Shown here: positions 34,392 to 42,434 of the stretch, piece by piece
How the letters are laid out: every line of letters starts with the position of its first letter
Numbering within the stretch: the stretch's first letter is position 1
Source of the DNA: Paracoccaceae bacterium
GTDB lineage: Bacteria; Pseudomonadota; Alphaproteobacteria; Rhodobacterales; Rhodobacteraceae
DNA length: 64,000 nucleotides
Assembly: GCA_027489375.1 (NCBI GenBank)
Contig: JAIXZW010000005.1
Span: forward strand, 434,001-498,000
Direction of reading: 5' to 3'
Position numbers and translations under genes: made by a program
The notes under the pieces: generated by a model
Databases searched by the model: none
The model's input: only the letters and a program-made list of their open reading frames with translations
What the model was told of the DNA's origin: nothing

Positions 34392-35258
34392 ATGGCCCAG
34401 CGCTACGGCGGCAAATACAGCCCCACCCCGCCCCCGGAAACAAACCCGCGTCCCCACCGTTTCGACGGCAAGCGCCCCTCGCCCGCAGGGGGCCGCGTCA
34501 ACATGCTGTTCGTGGCCTCGCTCCTCATGCTCATCCCCGCCTTCACCGGCGGGCCAGAGGCGCTGTTCAAGGGGCTTGGCGCGACCCTCCTCCTCCTCGC
34601 CGCCGCATGGCTCACGCGCGAGGGGCTTCTGGCCGAAGACGCCTATGCCGCCCGCACCCTCGCCCGCCGCCCCGCCATTCCGCGCAAGCTCTTTGCCAGC
34701 GTGCTGACGGGGGCGGGCCTCGGCCTTGGCGCGGCGATCAGCCAGCCGGAGTTCTACCCCGCCCTCTTCGCCCTTGCGGGGGCGGCGCTGCACCTCGCCT
34801 CCTTCGGTCCCGATCCCCTGCGCGACAAAGGTGCGGCGGGGCTGGATGCGTTCCAGACCGACCGCGTGGCCCGTGCGGTGGACGAAGCCGAACGCAGCCT
34901 GACCGAGATGCGCGATGCCATCCTCCGCGCAGGCGACCGCACGCTCGAAGCCCGCGTCGATGCCTTTGCCAGCACCGCCCGCGCCCTGTTCCGCACCGTC
35001 GAAAACGACCCCGGCGACCTGACCGCCGCCCGCAAATACCTGTCCGTCTATCTGGCAGGGGCGCGGGACGCGACGGTCAAGTTCGCCGATTTCTACGCCA
35101 CCACCCGCGATGCCCCGGCGCGGGCCGATTACCTTGGCCTGCTCGACGATCTCGAAACCAATTTCGCCAGCCGCACCCGCAGTTTGCTCACCAACAACCG
35201 CAGCGACCTCGATGTCGAAATCGGCGTCCTGCGGGAAAGATTGCAGCGCGAGGGGTAA
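34392..35258 (+). CDS. XpaC-like 5-bromo-4-chloroindolyl phosphate hydrolysis family protein
   Basis: A 288-residue protein has a Pro-rich cytosolic start, two to three membrane helices (about 36-75, 'MLFVASLLMLIPAF' and 'LGATLLLLAAAWLT'; about 100-135) and a C-terminal helical domain. The domain begins with 'FQTDRVARAVDEAERSLTEM' and contains 'RAGDRTLEARVDAFASTARA' and 'YLSVYLAGARDATVKFADFY'. This is the layout of the XpaC family, whose members are encoded beside telA in many bacteria (xpaC-yaaN in Bacillus). The name comes from an indirect phenotype; the true function is unknown. telA follows 66 bases later. Confidence 0.85.
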   Translation: MAQRYGGKYSPTPPPETNPRPHRFDGKRPSPAGGRVNMLFVASLLMLIPAFTGGPEALFKGLGATLLLLAAAWLTREGLLAEDAYAARTLARRPAIPRKLFASVLTGAGLGLGAAISQPEFYPALFALAGAALHLASFGPDPLRDKGAAGLDAFQTDRVARAVDEAERSLTEMRDAILRAGDRTLEARVDAFASTARALFRTVENDPGDLTAARKYLSVYLAGARDATVKFADFYATTRDAPARADYLGLLDDLETNFASRTRSLLTNNRSDLDVEIGVLRERLQREG

Positions 35259-35324
35259 GCCCCCCGCCGAACCGCAACCCGCGCCCGTTTTCCAAGGGGC
35301 GTCCCAGTCGTAAAGGTTTCCGCC

Positions 35325-36491
35325 ATGCCAGACTCCATCCGCACCGCCGCCGCCACCGCCTTGGCCGAGGTCGAAGCCGTCACCTCCGCCCTGCTGCCCG
35401 AACCCGTGGCCGCCGTCGTCCCGCTCGACGCCGCCCCCGCCCCGCAGGCGGCAGAGATCAGGAAGCGGATGGCCGAGGTGGATTTGGCCGATGCCCAGTC
35501 GATCCTGTCCTTTGGCTCCGCCGCGCAATCGGAATTGCAGGTGATCAGTCAGGAAATGCTGACCGGCGTGCGAAACAAGGATGTCGGCCCCGCGGGTGAC
35601 AGCCTGCGCGAGATCGTCACCACCATCCGCGGTTTTTCGGCCAGCGAGCTTGACCTTGGCCGCGATCAAAGCTGGTGGGAGAAACTGATCGGCCGCGCCA
35701 AGCCGGTGGCGAAATTCGTCGCGCAATACGAACAGGTGCAGGGCCAGATCGACCGCATCACCGAAAACCTGCTGATGCACGAACACGCGCTCTTGAAGGA
35801 CATCAAGGCGCTCGACAACCTCTACGCCAAGACGCTGGCCTTCTACGACGAACTCGCCCTCTACATCGCGGCGGGCGAGGCGAAGATTGCCGAAGCCGAT
35901 GCGACCACCATCCCCGCCAGGGAAAAGGCCGTCACCGCAGCGCCCGAAGCCGATCAGGTGAAACTGGCACAGGAACTCCGCGACCTCCGCGCCGCCCGCG
36001 ACGATCTCGAACGCCGCGTGCATGACCTGCGGCTGACGCGGCAGGTGACGATGCAATCCCTGCCCTCGATCCGGCTGGTGCAGGAAAATGACAAGAGCCT
36101 TGTCGCCAAGATCAACTCCACGCTGGTCAACACCGTCCCGCTTTGGGAAACCCAGCTTGCCCAAGCCGTCACCATCCAGCGCAGCAAGGACGCCGCCGAA
36201 GCGGTCCGCGATGCCAATGACCTGACGAACGAACTCCTGAAAGCCAATGCCGACAACCTGCGGCAGGCCAACAGCATCGTCCGGCAGGAAATGGAACGCG
36301 GCGTCTTCGACATCGAGGCGGTGAAAGCCGCCAACGCCACCCTCATCGCCACGATCGAAGACTCCCTGCGCATCGCCGACGAAGGCAAGACCCGCCGCGC
36401 CGCCGCCGAAAGCGATCTGCAAAAGCTCGAAGCCGATCTGCGCGACACCCTTGCCGCCGCCCGCGCCCGCCCCATACCGCCCACCTCCTGA
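35325..36491 (+). CDS. telA: Toxic anion resistance protein TelA
   Basis: A 388-residue cytoplasmic, mostly coiled-coil protein of the TelA/KlaA/YaaN family. Recognisable parts are 'DAQSILSFGSAAQSELQVIS', 'WWEKLIGRAKPVAKFVAQYE' and 'SLVAKINSTLVNTVPLWETQ', then a long C-terminal helix with 'KANADNLRQANSIVRQEMER'. Family members are linked to tellurite and membrane-active drug tolerance; biochemistry is not known. AAAGG lies eight bases before ATG 35325. It belongs with the XpaC-like gene just upstream. Confidence 0.9.
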   Translation: MPDSIRTAAATALAEVEAVTSALLPEPVAAVVPLDAAPAPQAAEIRKRMAEVDLADAQSILSFGSAAQSELQVISQEMLTGVRNKDVGPAGDSLREIVTTIRGFSASELDLGRDQSWWEKLIGRAKPVAKFVAQYEQVQGQIDRITENLLMHEHALLKDIKALDNLYAKTLAFYDELALYIAAGEAKIAEADATTIPAREKAVTAAPEADQVKLAQELRDLRAARDDLERRVHDLRLTRQVTMQSLPSIRLVQENDKSLVAKINSTLVNTVPLWETQLAQAVTIQRSKDAAEAVRDANDLTNELLKANADNLRQANSIVRQEMERGVFDIEAVKAANATLIATIEDSLRIADEGKTRRAAAESDLQKLEADLRDTLAAARARPIPPTS

Positions 36492-36510
36492 CTTACCCAA
36501 GGAACGCATC

Positions 36511-37461
36511 CTGTCCACGCGCCTCGCCCCCCGCCTGCACCTGACCGGCCTCTTCCTCGCCGGTCTTGCCGCCTGTAGCCCCGCGACCGGCCCGCTTCCC
36601 GGCAGCGGCAGGCCGCCCGCCGCCCGCCCCGACAGCGTGCAAGCCAGCGCCGAGACGCCCGCCTCCGCCGCCGCCCGCGCCCATTACGCGCGGGTGCAGG
36701 CGCAGCTTCTGTCACAAGGCCTGCTGCGCACCGATGGCGGCGGCCCCGACAGCCCCTTCACCGACCGGATGCTGGCCGAAAACTTCATCCGCGTGGCGCT
36801 CTACGACGAATATGCCCGCACCGCAGGCGGACCCGTCCAGCGCACCACGGCCAGCCGCCTGCGCAAATGGGAAGCCCCCGTCCGCGTCGGCCTGCGCTTC
36901 GGCACCTCTGTTCCGCAAGACCGCCGCGCCGCCGATACCGCGCGCATCGCCTCCTTCCTCGCCCGCCTCTCGCGCCTCACCGGCCACCCCATCGGCCTGT
37001 CGGACGCCGGCCCCAATTTCATCGTCCAGATCGTCTCCGAAGACGAACGCCAAGCCTTGGGTCCCGAAATCCGCAGCTTCCTTCCCGGCCTCTCCCCGTC
37101 CGAGGTCGCGGGCATCACCCAGATGCCCCGCTCCACCTATTGCCTCGTCTACGCCATGTCCGAAGGCGCAAACGCCAGCTACACCCGCGCCTATGCGGTG
37201 ATCCGGTCCGAACACCCCGACCTCCTGCGCCTCTCCTGCGTGCATGAGGAAATCGCCCAGGGCCTTGGCCTTGCCAACGACAGCCCGCTCGCCCGCCCCT
37301 CGATCTTCAACGATGACGAGGAATTCGCCCTGCTGACGAAACAGGACGAACTGATGCTCCGCATCCTCTACAACCCCGCCCTCCGCCCCGGCATGTCCGA
37401 AGATCAGGCGCGCCCCGTCATCGAACAACTCGCCACACGGCTGACAGGGGGCGAAAGCTGA
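36511..37461 (+). CDS. DUF2927 lipoprotein with a metzincin-like helix, CTG start
   Basis: A 316-residue protein begins 19 bases after telA. No ATG, GTG or TTG gives a sensible N-terminus; CTG 36511 has AAGGAA seven bases upstream and yields a perfect lipoprotein signal (STRLAPRLHLTGLFLAGLAAC, Cys at about 22). The DUF2927 region spans about 100-300, with 'MPRSTYCLVYAMSEG' and 'LSCVHEEIAQGLGLANDSP' (about 248). The latter looks like a zinc-protease HExx helix with Gln instead of the second His. Function unknown; it could be an envelope protease or a binding protein. Confidence 0.82.
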   Translation: MSTRLAPRLHLTGLFLAGLAACSPATGPLPGSGRPPAARPDSVQASAETPASAAARAHYARVQAQLLSQGLLRTDGGGPDSPFTDRMLAENFIRVALYDEYARTAGGPVQRTTASRLRKWEAPVRVGLRFGTSVPQDRRAADTARIASFLARLSRLTGHPIGLSDAGPNFIVQIVSEDERQALGPEIRSFLPGLSPSEVAGITQMPRSTYCLVYAMSEGANASYTRAYAVIRSEHPDLLRLSCVHEEIAQGLGLANDSPLARPSIFNDDEEFALLTKQDELMLRILYNPALRPGMSEDQARPVIEQLATRLTGGES

Positions 37462-37472
37462 CCGCAGGGGCA

Positions 37473-37515
37473 AATTTCTTCGAAGAAATTCGCAAATTCG
37501 TCCGAACGAATTTGC
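37473..37515. repeat. TTCGAA-centred palindrome pair, copy 1
   Basis: AATTTCTTCGAAGAAATT (37473-37490) is a perfect 18-base palindrome. It is followed by GCAAATTCGT-CCGA-ACGAATTTGC (37492-37515) with ten-base arms. The pair lies 12 bases after the DUF2927 stop. Related pairs are at 53016-53060 and 61788-61833. Transcribed, each would fold into an A/U-rich hairpin, which suggests transcription termination or mRNA end protection. Confidence 0.8.
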
Positions 37516-37628
37516 GGCCAGCCCGTCACGCAGAATTCATGGCCCCGCGCCACATCTCATGCGTGCGTTGCCGGTCGTGCAGGCTTATGCTGGCAAACGT
37601 GCAGGTTTCCATAAGGTAGGGTCAGGGA

Positions 37629-38723
37629 ATGGTCTTCGATTTCCTCCGCGGCGAATTCATCGACGTCATCGACTGGACCGATGACACCCGCGACACGATG
37701 GTCTGGCGCTTCGAACGCCACGGCAACGCGATCAAATACGGCGCGAAGCTGACCGTGCGCGAAGGGCAGGCCGCCGTCTTCATCCACGAAGGCCAGCTTG
37801 CCGACACCTTCGGCCCCGGCCTTTACATGCTCGAAACCAACAACCTGCCCTTGCTCACCACGCTCCAGCACTGGGACCACGGCTTCAACTCGCCCTTCAA
37901 ATCCGAGGTCTATTTCGTCTCCACCACCCGTTTCAACGACCTGAAATGGGGCACGAAAAACCCGATCATCTGCCGCGATCCCGAATTCGGCCCCGTGCGC
38001 CTGCGCGCCTTCGGCACCTATTCCATGCGCGTCTCGGACCCTGCCGTGTTCCTGAAAGAAATCGTCGGCACCGATGGCGAATTCACCGCCGACGAGGTGT
38101 CGGACCAGATCCGCAACGTGATCGTGCAAGCCTTCAGCCAGATCATCGCCAAGGCGGGCATCCCCGTGCTCGACATGGCGGGCAACACGGGCGAGCTTGG
38201 CAAGCTTGTCGCAGGCGCGATCAACCCCACCATCGCGGGCTACGGCCTGACCCTGCCCGAATTCTACATCGAGAACATCTCGCTCCCCGAAGAGGTCGAA
38301 GCCGCGCTCGACAAGCGCACCTCGGTCGGCATCGCGGGCGATCTGAACAAATACATGCAGTTTTCCGCGGCCGAGGCGATGGGCAAGGGCGGCTCGGGCG
38401 GCGACGCCATGACCGCGGGCATCGGTGCCGCGATGGGCATGCAAATGGCGCAGAACCTCGGCCCGTGGGGCGCGAAACCCGCCGCCGCAGGGGCAACCCC
38501 GCCCCCGCCCCCCGCAACCACGGGCCGCACATGGCACATCGCCAAGGATGGCGCCACCACCGGCCCGTTCGCCGAAGCCGACCTTCCCGCCATGATTGCC
38601 GCCGGAACCCTGACCCGCGCCAGCATGGTCTGGTCCGAGGGGATGGAGGGCTGGAAACCCGCCGCCGACACCGACCTCGCGTCGCTCTTCCGCACCACCC
38701 CGCCGCCGCCGCCCGGAGCCTAA
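37629..38723 (+). CDS. SPFH-domain protein with C-terminal GYF_2-like domain
   Basis: A 364-residue protein. Residues about 1-270 are an SPFH (band-7-like) domain of the YdjI type, formerly called 'virion core protein': 'VFDFLRGEFIDVIDWTDDTR', 'KYGAKLTVREGQAAVFIHEG', 'GTYSMRVSDPAVFLKEIVGT'. A Gly/Ala/Pro linker (about 255-295) leads to a GYF_2-like module with 'WHIAKDGATTGPFAEADLPA' and 'MVWSEGMEGWKPAADT'. The domain pair suggests a membrane-platform scaffold that recruits Pro-rich partners. YdjI acts with a PspA-like protein in Bacillus. AGGG precedes ATG 37629. Confidence 0.88.
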   Translation: MVFDFLRGEFIDVIDWTDDTRDTMVWRFERHGNAIKYGAKLTVREGQAAVFIHEGQLADTFGPGLYMLETNNLPLLTTLQHWDHGFNSPFKSEVYFVSTTRFNDLKWGTKNPIICRDPEFGPVRLRAFGTYSMRVSDPAVFLKEIVGTDGEFTADEVSDQIRNVIVQAFSQIIAKAGIPVLDMAGNTGELGKLVAGAINPTIAGYGLTLPEFYIENISLPEEVEAALDKRTSVGIAGDLNKYMQFSAAEAMGKGGSGGDAMTAGIGAAMGMQMAQNLGPWGAKPAAAGATPPPPPATTGRTWHIAKDGATTGPFAEADLPAMIAAGTLTRASMVWSEGMEGWKPAADTDLASLFRTTPPPPPGA

Positions 38724-38725
38724 GG

Positions 38726-39802
38726 ATGCCCGACCAGCACTGGCCCTGCGCGCAATGCGGGGCCGACCTGCGCTTCGTTCCGGGCGCGACCGAGTTGAAA
38801 TGCGACCACTGCGGCCACATCCAGCCGATCCCCGCCCGCCCCAAGGCACGGGCCTTGGGCGAAATCGCCCTGTCCCGCGGCTTGGCCGATGACCTGACCG
38901 AGGCGCAGACCCAATCCGTCCAGTCCACGCCCTGCCCGAATTGCGGGGCGCTGGTGGAATTCAAGGGCGCGGAACACGCCACCCGATGCCCCTTCTGCGC
39001 CACCCCCGTCGTCACCACGACCGGAGAGACGCGCAAGATCAAACCGCAAGCCGTCTTGCCCTTCGTCCTGTCGGAAGCACAGGCGCGGCAGGCGATGACC
39101 GACTGGCTCGGCTCGCTCTGGTTCGCACCCAACGGCTTGCAGGAATATGCCCGCAAGGGGCGGGCGCTGTCGGGCCTCTATGTCCCCTACTGGACCTTCG
39201 ATGCGGACACCCGCTCCAGCTATCGCGGGGCGCGGGGGGACCACTATTACACCACCGAAACCTATGTCTCGGACGGCAAGACCCGCACGCGGCAAGTCCA
39301 GCACACCCGCTGGTCCGCCGCTTCGGGCCGCGTGGCGCGGGATTTCGACGATGTGCTGGTGCTCGCCAGCCAGAGCCTGCCGCGCGACTACACCGACGCG
39401 CTCGCCCCTTGGGACCTGTCGGCGCTCGAACCCTATGACGCCGACTACCTCGCCGGTTTCACCGCCGAGGGCTATACTGTTCCCTTGGCCGACGGCCACG
39501 CCATCGGCCGCGAGGTGATGGAAGGCGTGATCGAAAGGGACGTGCGCCGCGACATCGGCGGCGACGAACAGCGCGTCGACCACGTGGACACCGACTGGTC
39601 GGCGGAAACCTTCAAGCACATCCTGCTGCCGATCTGGATGGCCGCCTATCGCTATAATGGCCGCGCCTATCGCTTCGTCGTGAACGGCCAGACCGGCAAG
39701 GTGCAGGGCGAACGCCCGTGGTCCAAGTGGAAGATCGCCTTCGCCGTGCTGCTCGTCCTGATCGCGGCGGGTGTCTTTTTCGCGCTGAACCAGAACCGCT
39801 AG
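38726..39802 (+). CDS. Double zinc-ribbon protein with C-terminal membrane anchor
   Basis: A 358-residue protein starts two bases after the SPFH gene, on AAGG. Two zinc ribbons are visible: 'CAQCGADLRF' with 'CDHCGHI' (about 8-33), and 'CPNCGALVEF' with 'CPFCATPV' (about 70-93). The middle holds 'LYVPYWTFDADTRSSYRGAR' and 'HILLPIWMAAYRYNGRAYRF'. A single helix 'IAFAVLLVLIAAGVFFAL' ends the chain. It resembles YdjG-type partners of SPFH proteins in the Bacillus ydjFGHI operon. The often-given name 'primosomal protein N'' is misleading because no helicase motifs exist. Confidence 0.86.
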   Translation: MPDQHWPCAQCGADLRFVPGATELKCDHCGHIQPIPARPKARALGEIALSRGLADDLTEAQTQSVQSTPCPNCGALVEFKGAEHATRCPFCATPVVTTTGETRKIKPQAVLPFVLSEAQARQAMTDWLGSLWFAPNGLQEYARKGRALSGLYVPYWTFDADTRSSYRGARGDHYYTTETYVSDGKTRTRQVQHTRWSAASGRVARDFDDVLVLASQSLPRDYTDALAPWDLSALEPYDADYLAGFTAEGYTVPLADGHAIGREVMEGVIERDVRRDIGGDEQRVDHVDTDWSAETFKHILLPIWMAAYRYNGRAYRFVVNGQTGKVQGERPWSKWKIAFAVLLVLIAAGVFFALNQNR

Positions 39803-39828
39803 GGTCGCGCCTGCGGCATCGGTCGCAC

Positions 39829-39889
39829 GGGGGGCTGTCTGCCCCCCACGGCCTGACGGCCTCCCCCCGAGGATATTTGGGCAAGCGTG
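39829..39889. repeat. Half copy of the GAGGATATTTG element
   Basis: GGGGGGCTGTCTGCCCCCC is followed by ACGGCCTGACGGCCT and CCCCCCGAGGATATTTGGGCAAGCGTGAAAGG. It matches the left half of the full elements, lying 27 bases after the zinc-ribbon gene. Confidence 0.72.
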
Positions 39890-39897
39890 AAAGGGGC

Positions 39898-39924
39898 GAA
39901 GGGAGCGAAGGGAGCGAAGGGAGC
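39898..39924. repeat. Three tandem copies of GAAGGGAGC
   Basis: A nine-base unit is repeated exactly three times (39898-39924), with a degenerate copy GAAAGGGGC just before. It lies between the half element and the inverted repeat upstream of purC. It is likely a slippage product of the GTGAAAGGG end of the element. Confidence 0.8.
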
Positions 39925-39989
39925 GCGCGTTAACCTTAACGCGCTGTCAACCTGTCGTGCAGCGCGTCTGCATCATCCGTGCATCGCGG
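39925..39989. promoter_or_regulatory. Inverted repeat and TGCAT repeat core upstream of purC
   Basis: GCGCGTTAA-CC-TTAACGCGC (39925-39944) is a near-perfect inverted repeat. It is followed by GTCTGCATCATCCGTGCATCGCGG (39966-39989), which matches the 80-bp tandem repeat core at 58491-58835 (GTCTGCATCACCTGTGCATTGCGG) in 21 of 24 positions. Both sites also have GTTAACC just upstream. A common DNA-binding protein is one explanation. It lies about 75 bases before the purC start. Confidence 0.5.
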
Positions 39990-40064
39990 TTTCGCCCTTG
40001 CGGCGCTTGACATGGCCCCCCTTGCGCCGCATCACGCGCCATCGCCAGACACGGGGGAAAACCG

Positions 40065-41021
40065 ATGATCGACCTGACGCGCGTCCTGACCGAGGCCCGG
40101 ATTCCCGAACTGCCGAACCCCTATTTCGGCAAGGTCCGCGACTGCTACGACCTGCCCGACGACACCCGCATCCTGATCTCCTCCGACCGCATCTCGGCCT
40201 TCGACCGCATCCTCGCCGCCATCCCGTTCAAGGGCCAAGTGTTGACCCAAACAGCGAAATTCTGGTTCGAGGCGACCGCCGACATCTGCGCCAACCACGT
40301 GCTCTCCTACCCCGACCCCAATGTGGTGATCGGCAAGCGCCTGACCATCCTGCCCGTCGAAATCGTCGTGCGCGGCTATCTGGCGGGGACCACCGGAACC
40401 TCGGTCCTGACGCTGTACAAACAGGGGCAGCGGGCGATGTACGGCCATGTCCTGCCCGACGGGTTGCGCGACAATCAGGCCCTGCCGCAGCCGATCATCA
40501 CCCCGACCTCCAAGGCCTTCGACGGTGGCCATGACGAACCCCTGACCGCGCAAGAAATTGTTTCGCAAGGGCTTCTTACCCAAGCCCAATGGGACGAGGT
40601 GTCTGCGAAAGCCCTCGCCCTCTTTGCCCGCGGGCAGAAGATGGCCGCCGAACGGGGGCTGATCCTCGTCGATACGAAATACGAATTCGGCACCGACGCG
40701 GCGGGCAACATCCTGATCGCCGACGAAATCCACACCCCCGATTCCAGCCGCTACTGGCTCGCCTCCGGCTACGCCGAGGCTTTTGCCGCAGGCACCCGCC
40801 CGCCCTCCTTTGACAAGGACGTGATCCGCGCCTGGGTCGCCGCCCGCTGCGACCCCTATCACGACCCGATCCCCGAAATCCCCGCCGAGATGATCGCCCG
40901 CACCGCGCAGGTCTATATCGACGCCTTCGAGGCGATCACCGGCCAGACCTTCGTCCCCGACACGAGCGGAGCGACCCCGCTTGACCGCGTGCGTGCGAAC
41001 CTGACACCGTATTTCCGCTGA
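40065..41021 (+). CDS. purC: SAICAR synthase, long form
   Basis: A 318-residue phosphoribosylaminoimidazole-succinocarboxamide synthase joins aspartate to CAIR in purine synthesis. Recognised parts are '[18 protein letters not shown]', '[18 protein letters not shown]', '[20 protein letters not shown]' and '[19 protein letters not shown]'. At 318 residues it is about 80 longer than the E. coli enzyme and matches the long, eukaryote-like form. Many relatives carry a second, short purC elsewhere. GGGGG lies about nine bases before ATG 40065. Confidence 0.94.
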   Translation: MIDLTRVLTEARIPELPNPYFGKVRDCYDLPDDTRILISSDRISAFDRILAAIPFKGQVLTQTAKFWFEATADICANHVLSYPDPNVVIGKRLTILPVEIVVRGYLAGTTGTSVLTLYKQGQRAMYGHVLPDGLRDNQALPQPIITPTSKAFDGGHDEPLTAQEIVSQGLLTQAQWDEVSAKALALFARGQKMAAERGLILVDTKYEFGTDAAGNILIADEIHTPDSSRYWLASGYAEAFAAGTRPPSFDKDVIRAWVAARCDPYHDPIPEIPAEMIARTAQVYIDAFEAITGQTFVPDTSGATPLDRVRANLTPYFR

Positions 41022-41079
41022 CTGTTTGCGCTAACATGGCCCGATGCGCTAAGGTCGCCGCAACCGAAAGGAGCCGGAA

Positions 41080-42003
41080 ATGATTCTCAGCTGTGGCGAA
41101 GCCCTGATCGACATGTTGCCCCGCACCACCACGCTGGGCGAACCCGCCTTTTCGCCCTATGCGGGCGGGGCCGTGTTCAACACCGCCATCGCGCTTGGTC
41201 GCCTTGGCGCGCCCTCGGCCCTCTTTTCCGGCATTTCCAACGACATGCTCGGCCAGATCCTGACCGAGACGCTCGAAGCGTCCAAGGTGGACACGCGATA
41301 TTGCGCCCGCTCAGACCGGCCCACCACCGTGGCCTTCGTCAAGCTGGTCGATGGTCAGGCGACCTATGCCTTCTATGACGAAAACACCGCCGGACGGCTT
41401 TTGTCGCCAGATCAGCTTCCCGACCTTCCCGCCAGCGTGAGCACGCTCTTCTTCGGCGGCATCTCCCTTGTGAACGACCCCGCCGCCAGCACCTACGAGG
41501 CGCTGCAAACCCGCGAATCCGCGACCCGCGTGACGATGATCGACCCCAACATCCGCCCCGGTTTCATCGCCGGGAAAGAGGCCGCATACCGCGCCCGCAT
41601 CGAACGGATGATCGCCCGCGCCGATATCGTGAAACTGTCGGACGAAGACCTGCATTGGCTGATGGGGGCGGGCGACATCGCTACCCTTGCCCGCCAAATC
41701 CTTGAAACCGGGCCGAAACTCGTCTTCATCACCGAAGGCGCCGCGGGGGCCCGCGCCATCACCGCCACGCAAAACCGCTTCGTCGCGGCAACGAAAGTGA
41801 CCGTCGCCGATACCGTCGGCGCGGGTGACACCTTCAACGCGGGCGCACTTTGCGCGCTCCACGAAGCGGGCGTCCTGACCAAAGCCGCCCTTGCGAACGT
41901 GTCGGACGAAACGCTCGACGCTGCCCTGACCCTCGGCACCCGCTCCGCTGCCGTGACCGTCTCGCGCCCCGGCGCGAACCCGCCTTGGCGACAGGAGCTG
42001 TGA
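41080..42003 (+). CDS. PfkB-family carbohydrate kinase, probable fructokinase
   Basis: A 307-residue ribokinase-fold sugar kinase starts '[16 protein letters not shown]', has '[18 protein letters not shown]' (sugar site) and the late signature '[20 protein letters not shown]' with the catalytic Asp near residue 248. The 'GEALIDM' opening and neighbours fit fructokinase, but ribose, 2-keto-gluconate or another ketose cannot be excluded. AAAGGAGCC precedes ATG 41080. The stop overlaps the dtd start (GTGA). Confidence 0.88.
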   Translation: MILSCGEALIDMLPRTTTLGEPAFSPYAGGAVFNTAIALGRLGAPSALFSGISNDMLGQILTETLEASKVDTRYCARSDRPTTVAFVKLVDGQATYAFYDENTAGRLLSPDQLPDLPASVSTLFFGGISLVNDPAASTYEALQTRESATRVTMIDPNIRPGFIAGKEAAYRARIERMIARADIVKLSDEDLHWLMGAGDIATLARQILETGPKLVFITEGAAGARAITATQNRFVAATKVTVADTVGAGDTFNAGALCALHEAGVLTKAALANVSDETLDAALTLGTRSAAVTVSRPGANPPWRQEL

Positions 42004-42434
42004 GGGCGCTTCTCCAACGCGTCAGCACGGCCTCCGTCACCGTCGATGGCGCGGTGACGGGCGAAATCGGCGCGGGCCTCCTCATCCTCATCTGCGCGAT
42101 GGAGGGGGATACCGACGCGCAGGCCCGCCAGATGGCCGCGAAGATCGCCAAGATGCGCATCTTCAAGGACGATCAGGGCAAGATGAACCTGTCCGTCCGC
42201 GACGTGGGCGGAGCCGCCCTCATCGTCTCGCAATTCACCCTCGCCGCCGACCTGCGCGGCAACCGCCCCGGCTTTTCCACCGCCGCCAAACCCGACGAAG
42301 GCCGCCGCCTCTACGAGCTGTTCAGCCAGTCCATGCGGGACGAGGGCATCCCCGTGGCCAACGGCATCTTCGCCGCCGACATGGCCGTGTCACTGGTCAA
42401 CGACGGCCCCGTGACGATCTGGGTCGAGCTTTAG
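42000..42434 (+). CDS. dtd: D-aminoacyl-tRNA deacylase
   Basis: A 144-residue proofreading enzyme removes D-amino acids from tRNA. Diagnostic parts are '[16 protein letters not shown]', '[20 protein letters not shown]' (the Ser-Gln-Phe-Thr nucleophile region) and the end '[15 protein letters not shown]' (Gly-cisPro region analog). GTG 42000 overlaps the kinase stop, with AGGAG very close upstream; coupling to the kinase probably drives translation. It converges with the acyl-CoA synthetase gene with a four-base overlap. Confidence 0.93.
   Translation: MRALLQRVSTASVTVDGAVTGEIGAGLLILICAMEGDTDAQARQMAAKIAKMRIFKDDQGKMNLSVRDVGGAALIVSQFTLAADLRGNRPGFSTAAKPDEGRRLYELFSQSMRDEGIPVANGIFAADMAVSLVNDGPVTIWVEL

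Noticed and set aside
34362..36518. A 718-codon open frame opposite XpaC and TelA genes
   Set aside because: Gly-rich shadow of two recognised families on the plus strand.
38726..39802. Primosomal protein N' (PriA) annotation for the zinc-ribbon protein
   Set aside because: The zinc ribbons invite this name, but there is no Walker A, Walker B or helicase domain, and the protein ends in a membrane helix.
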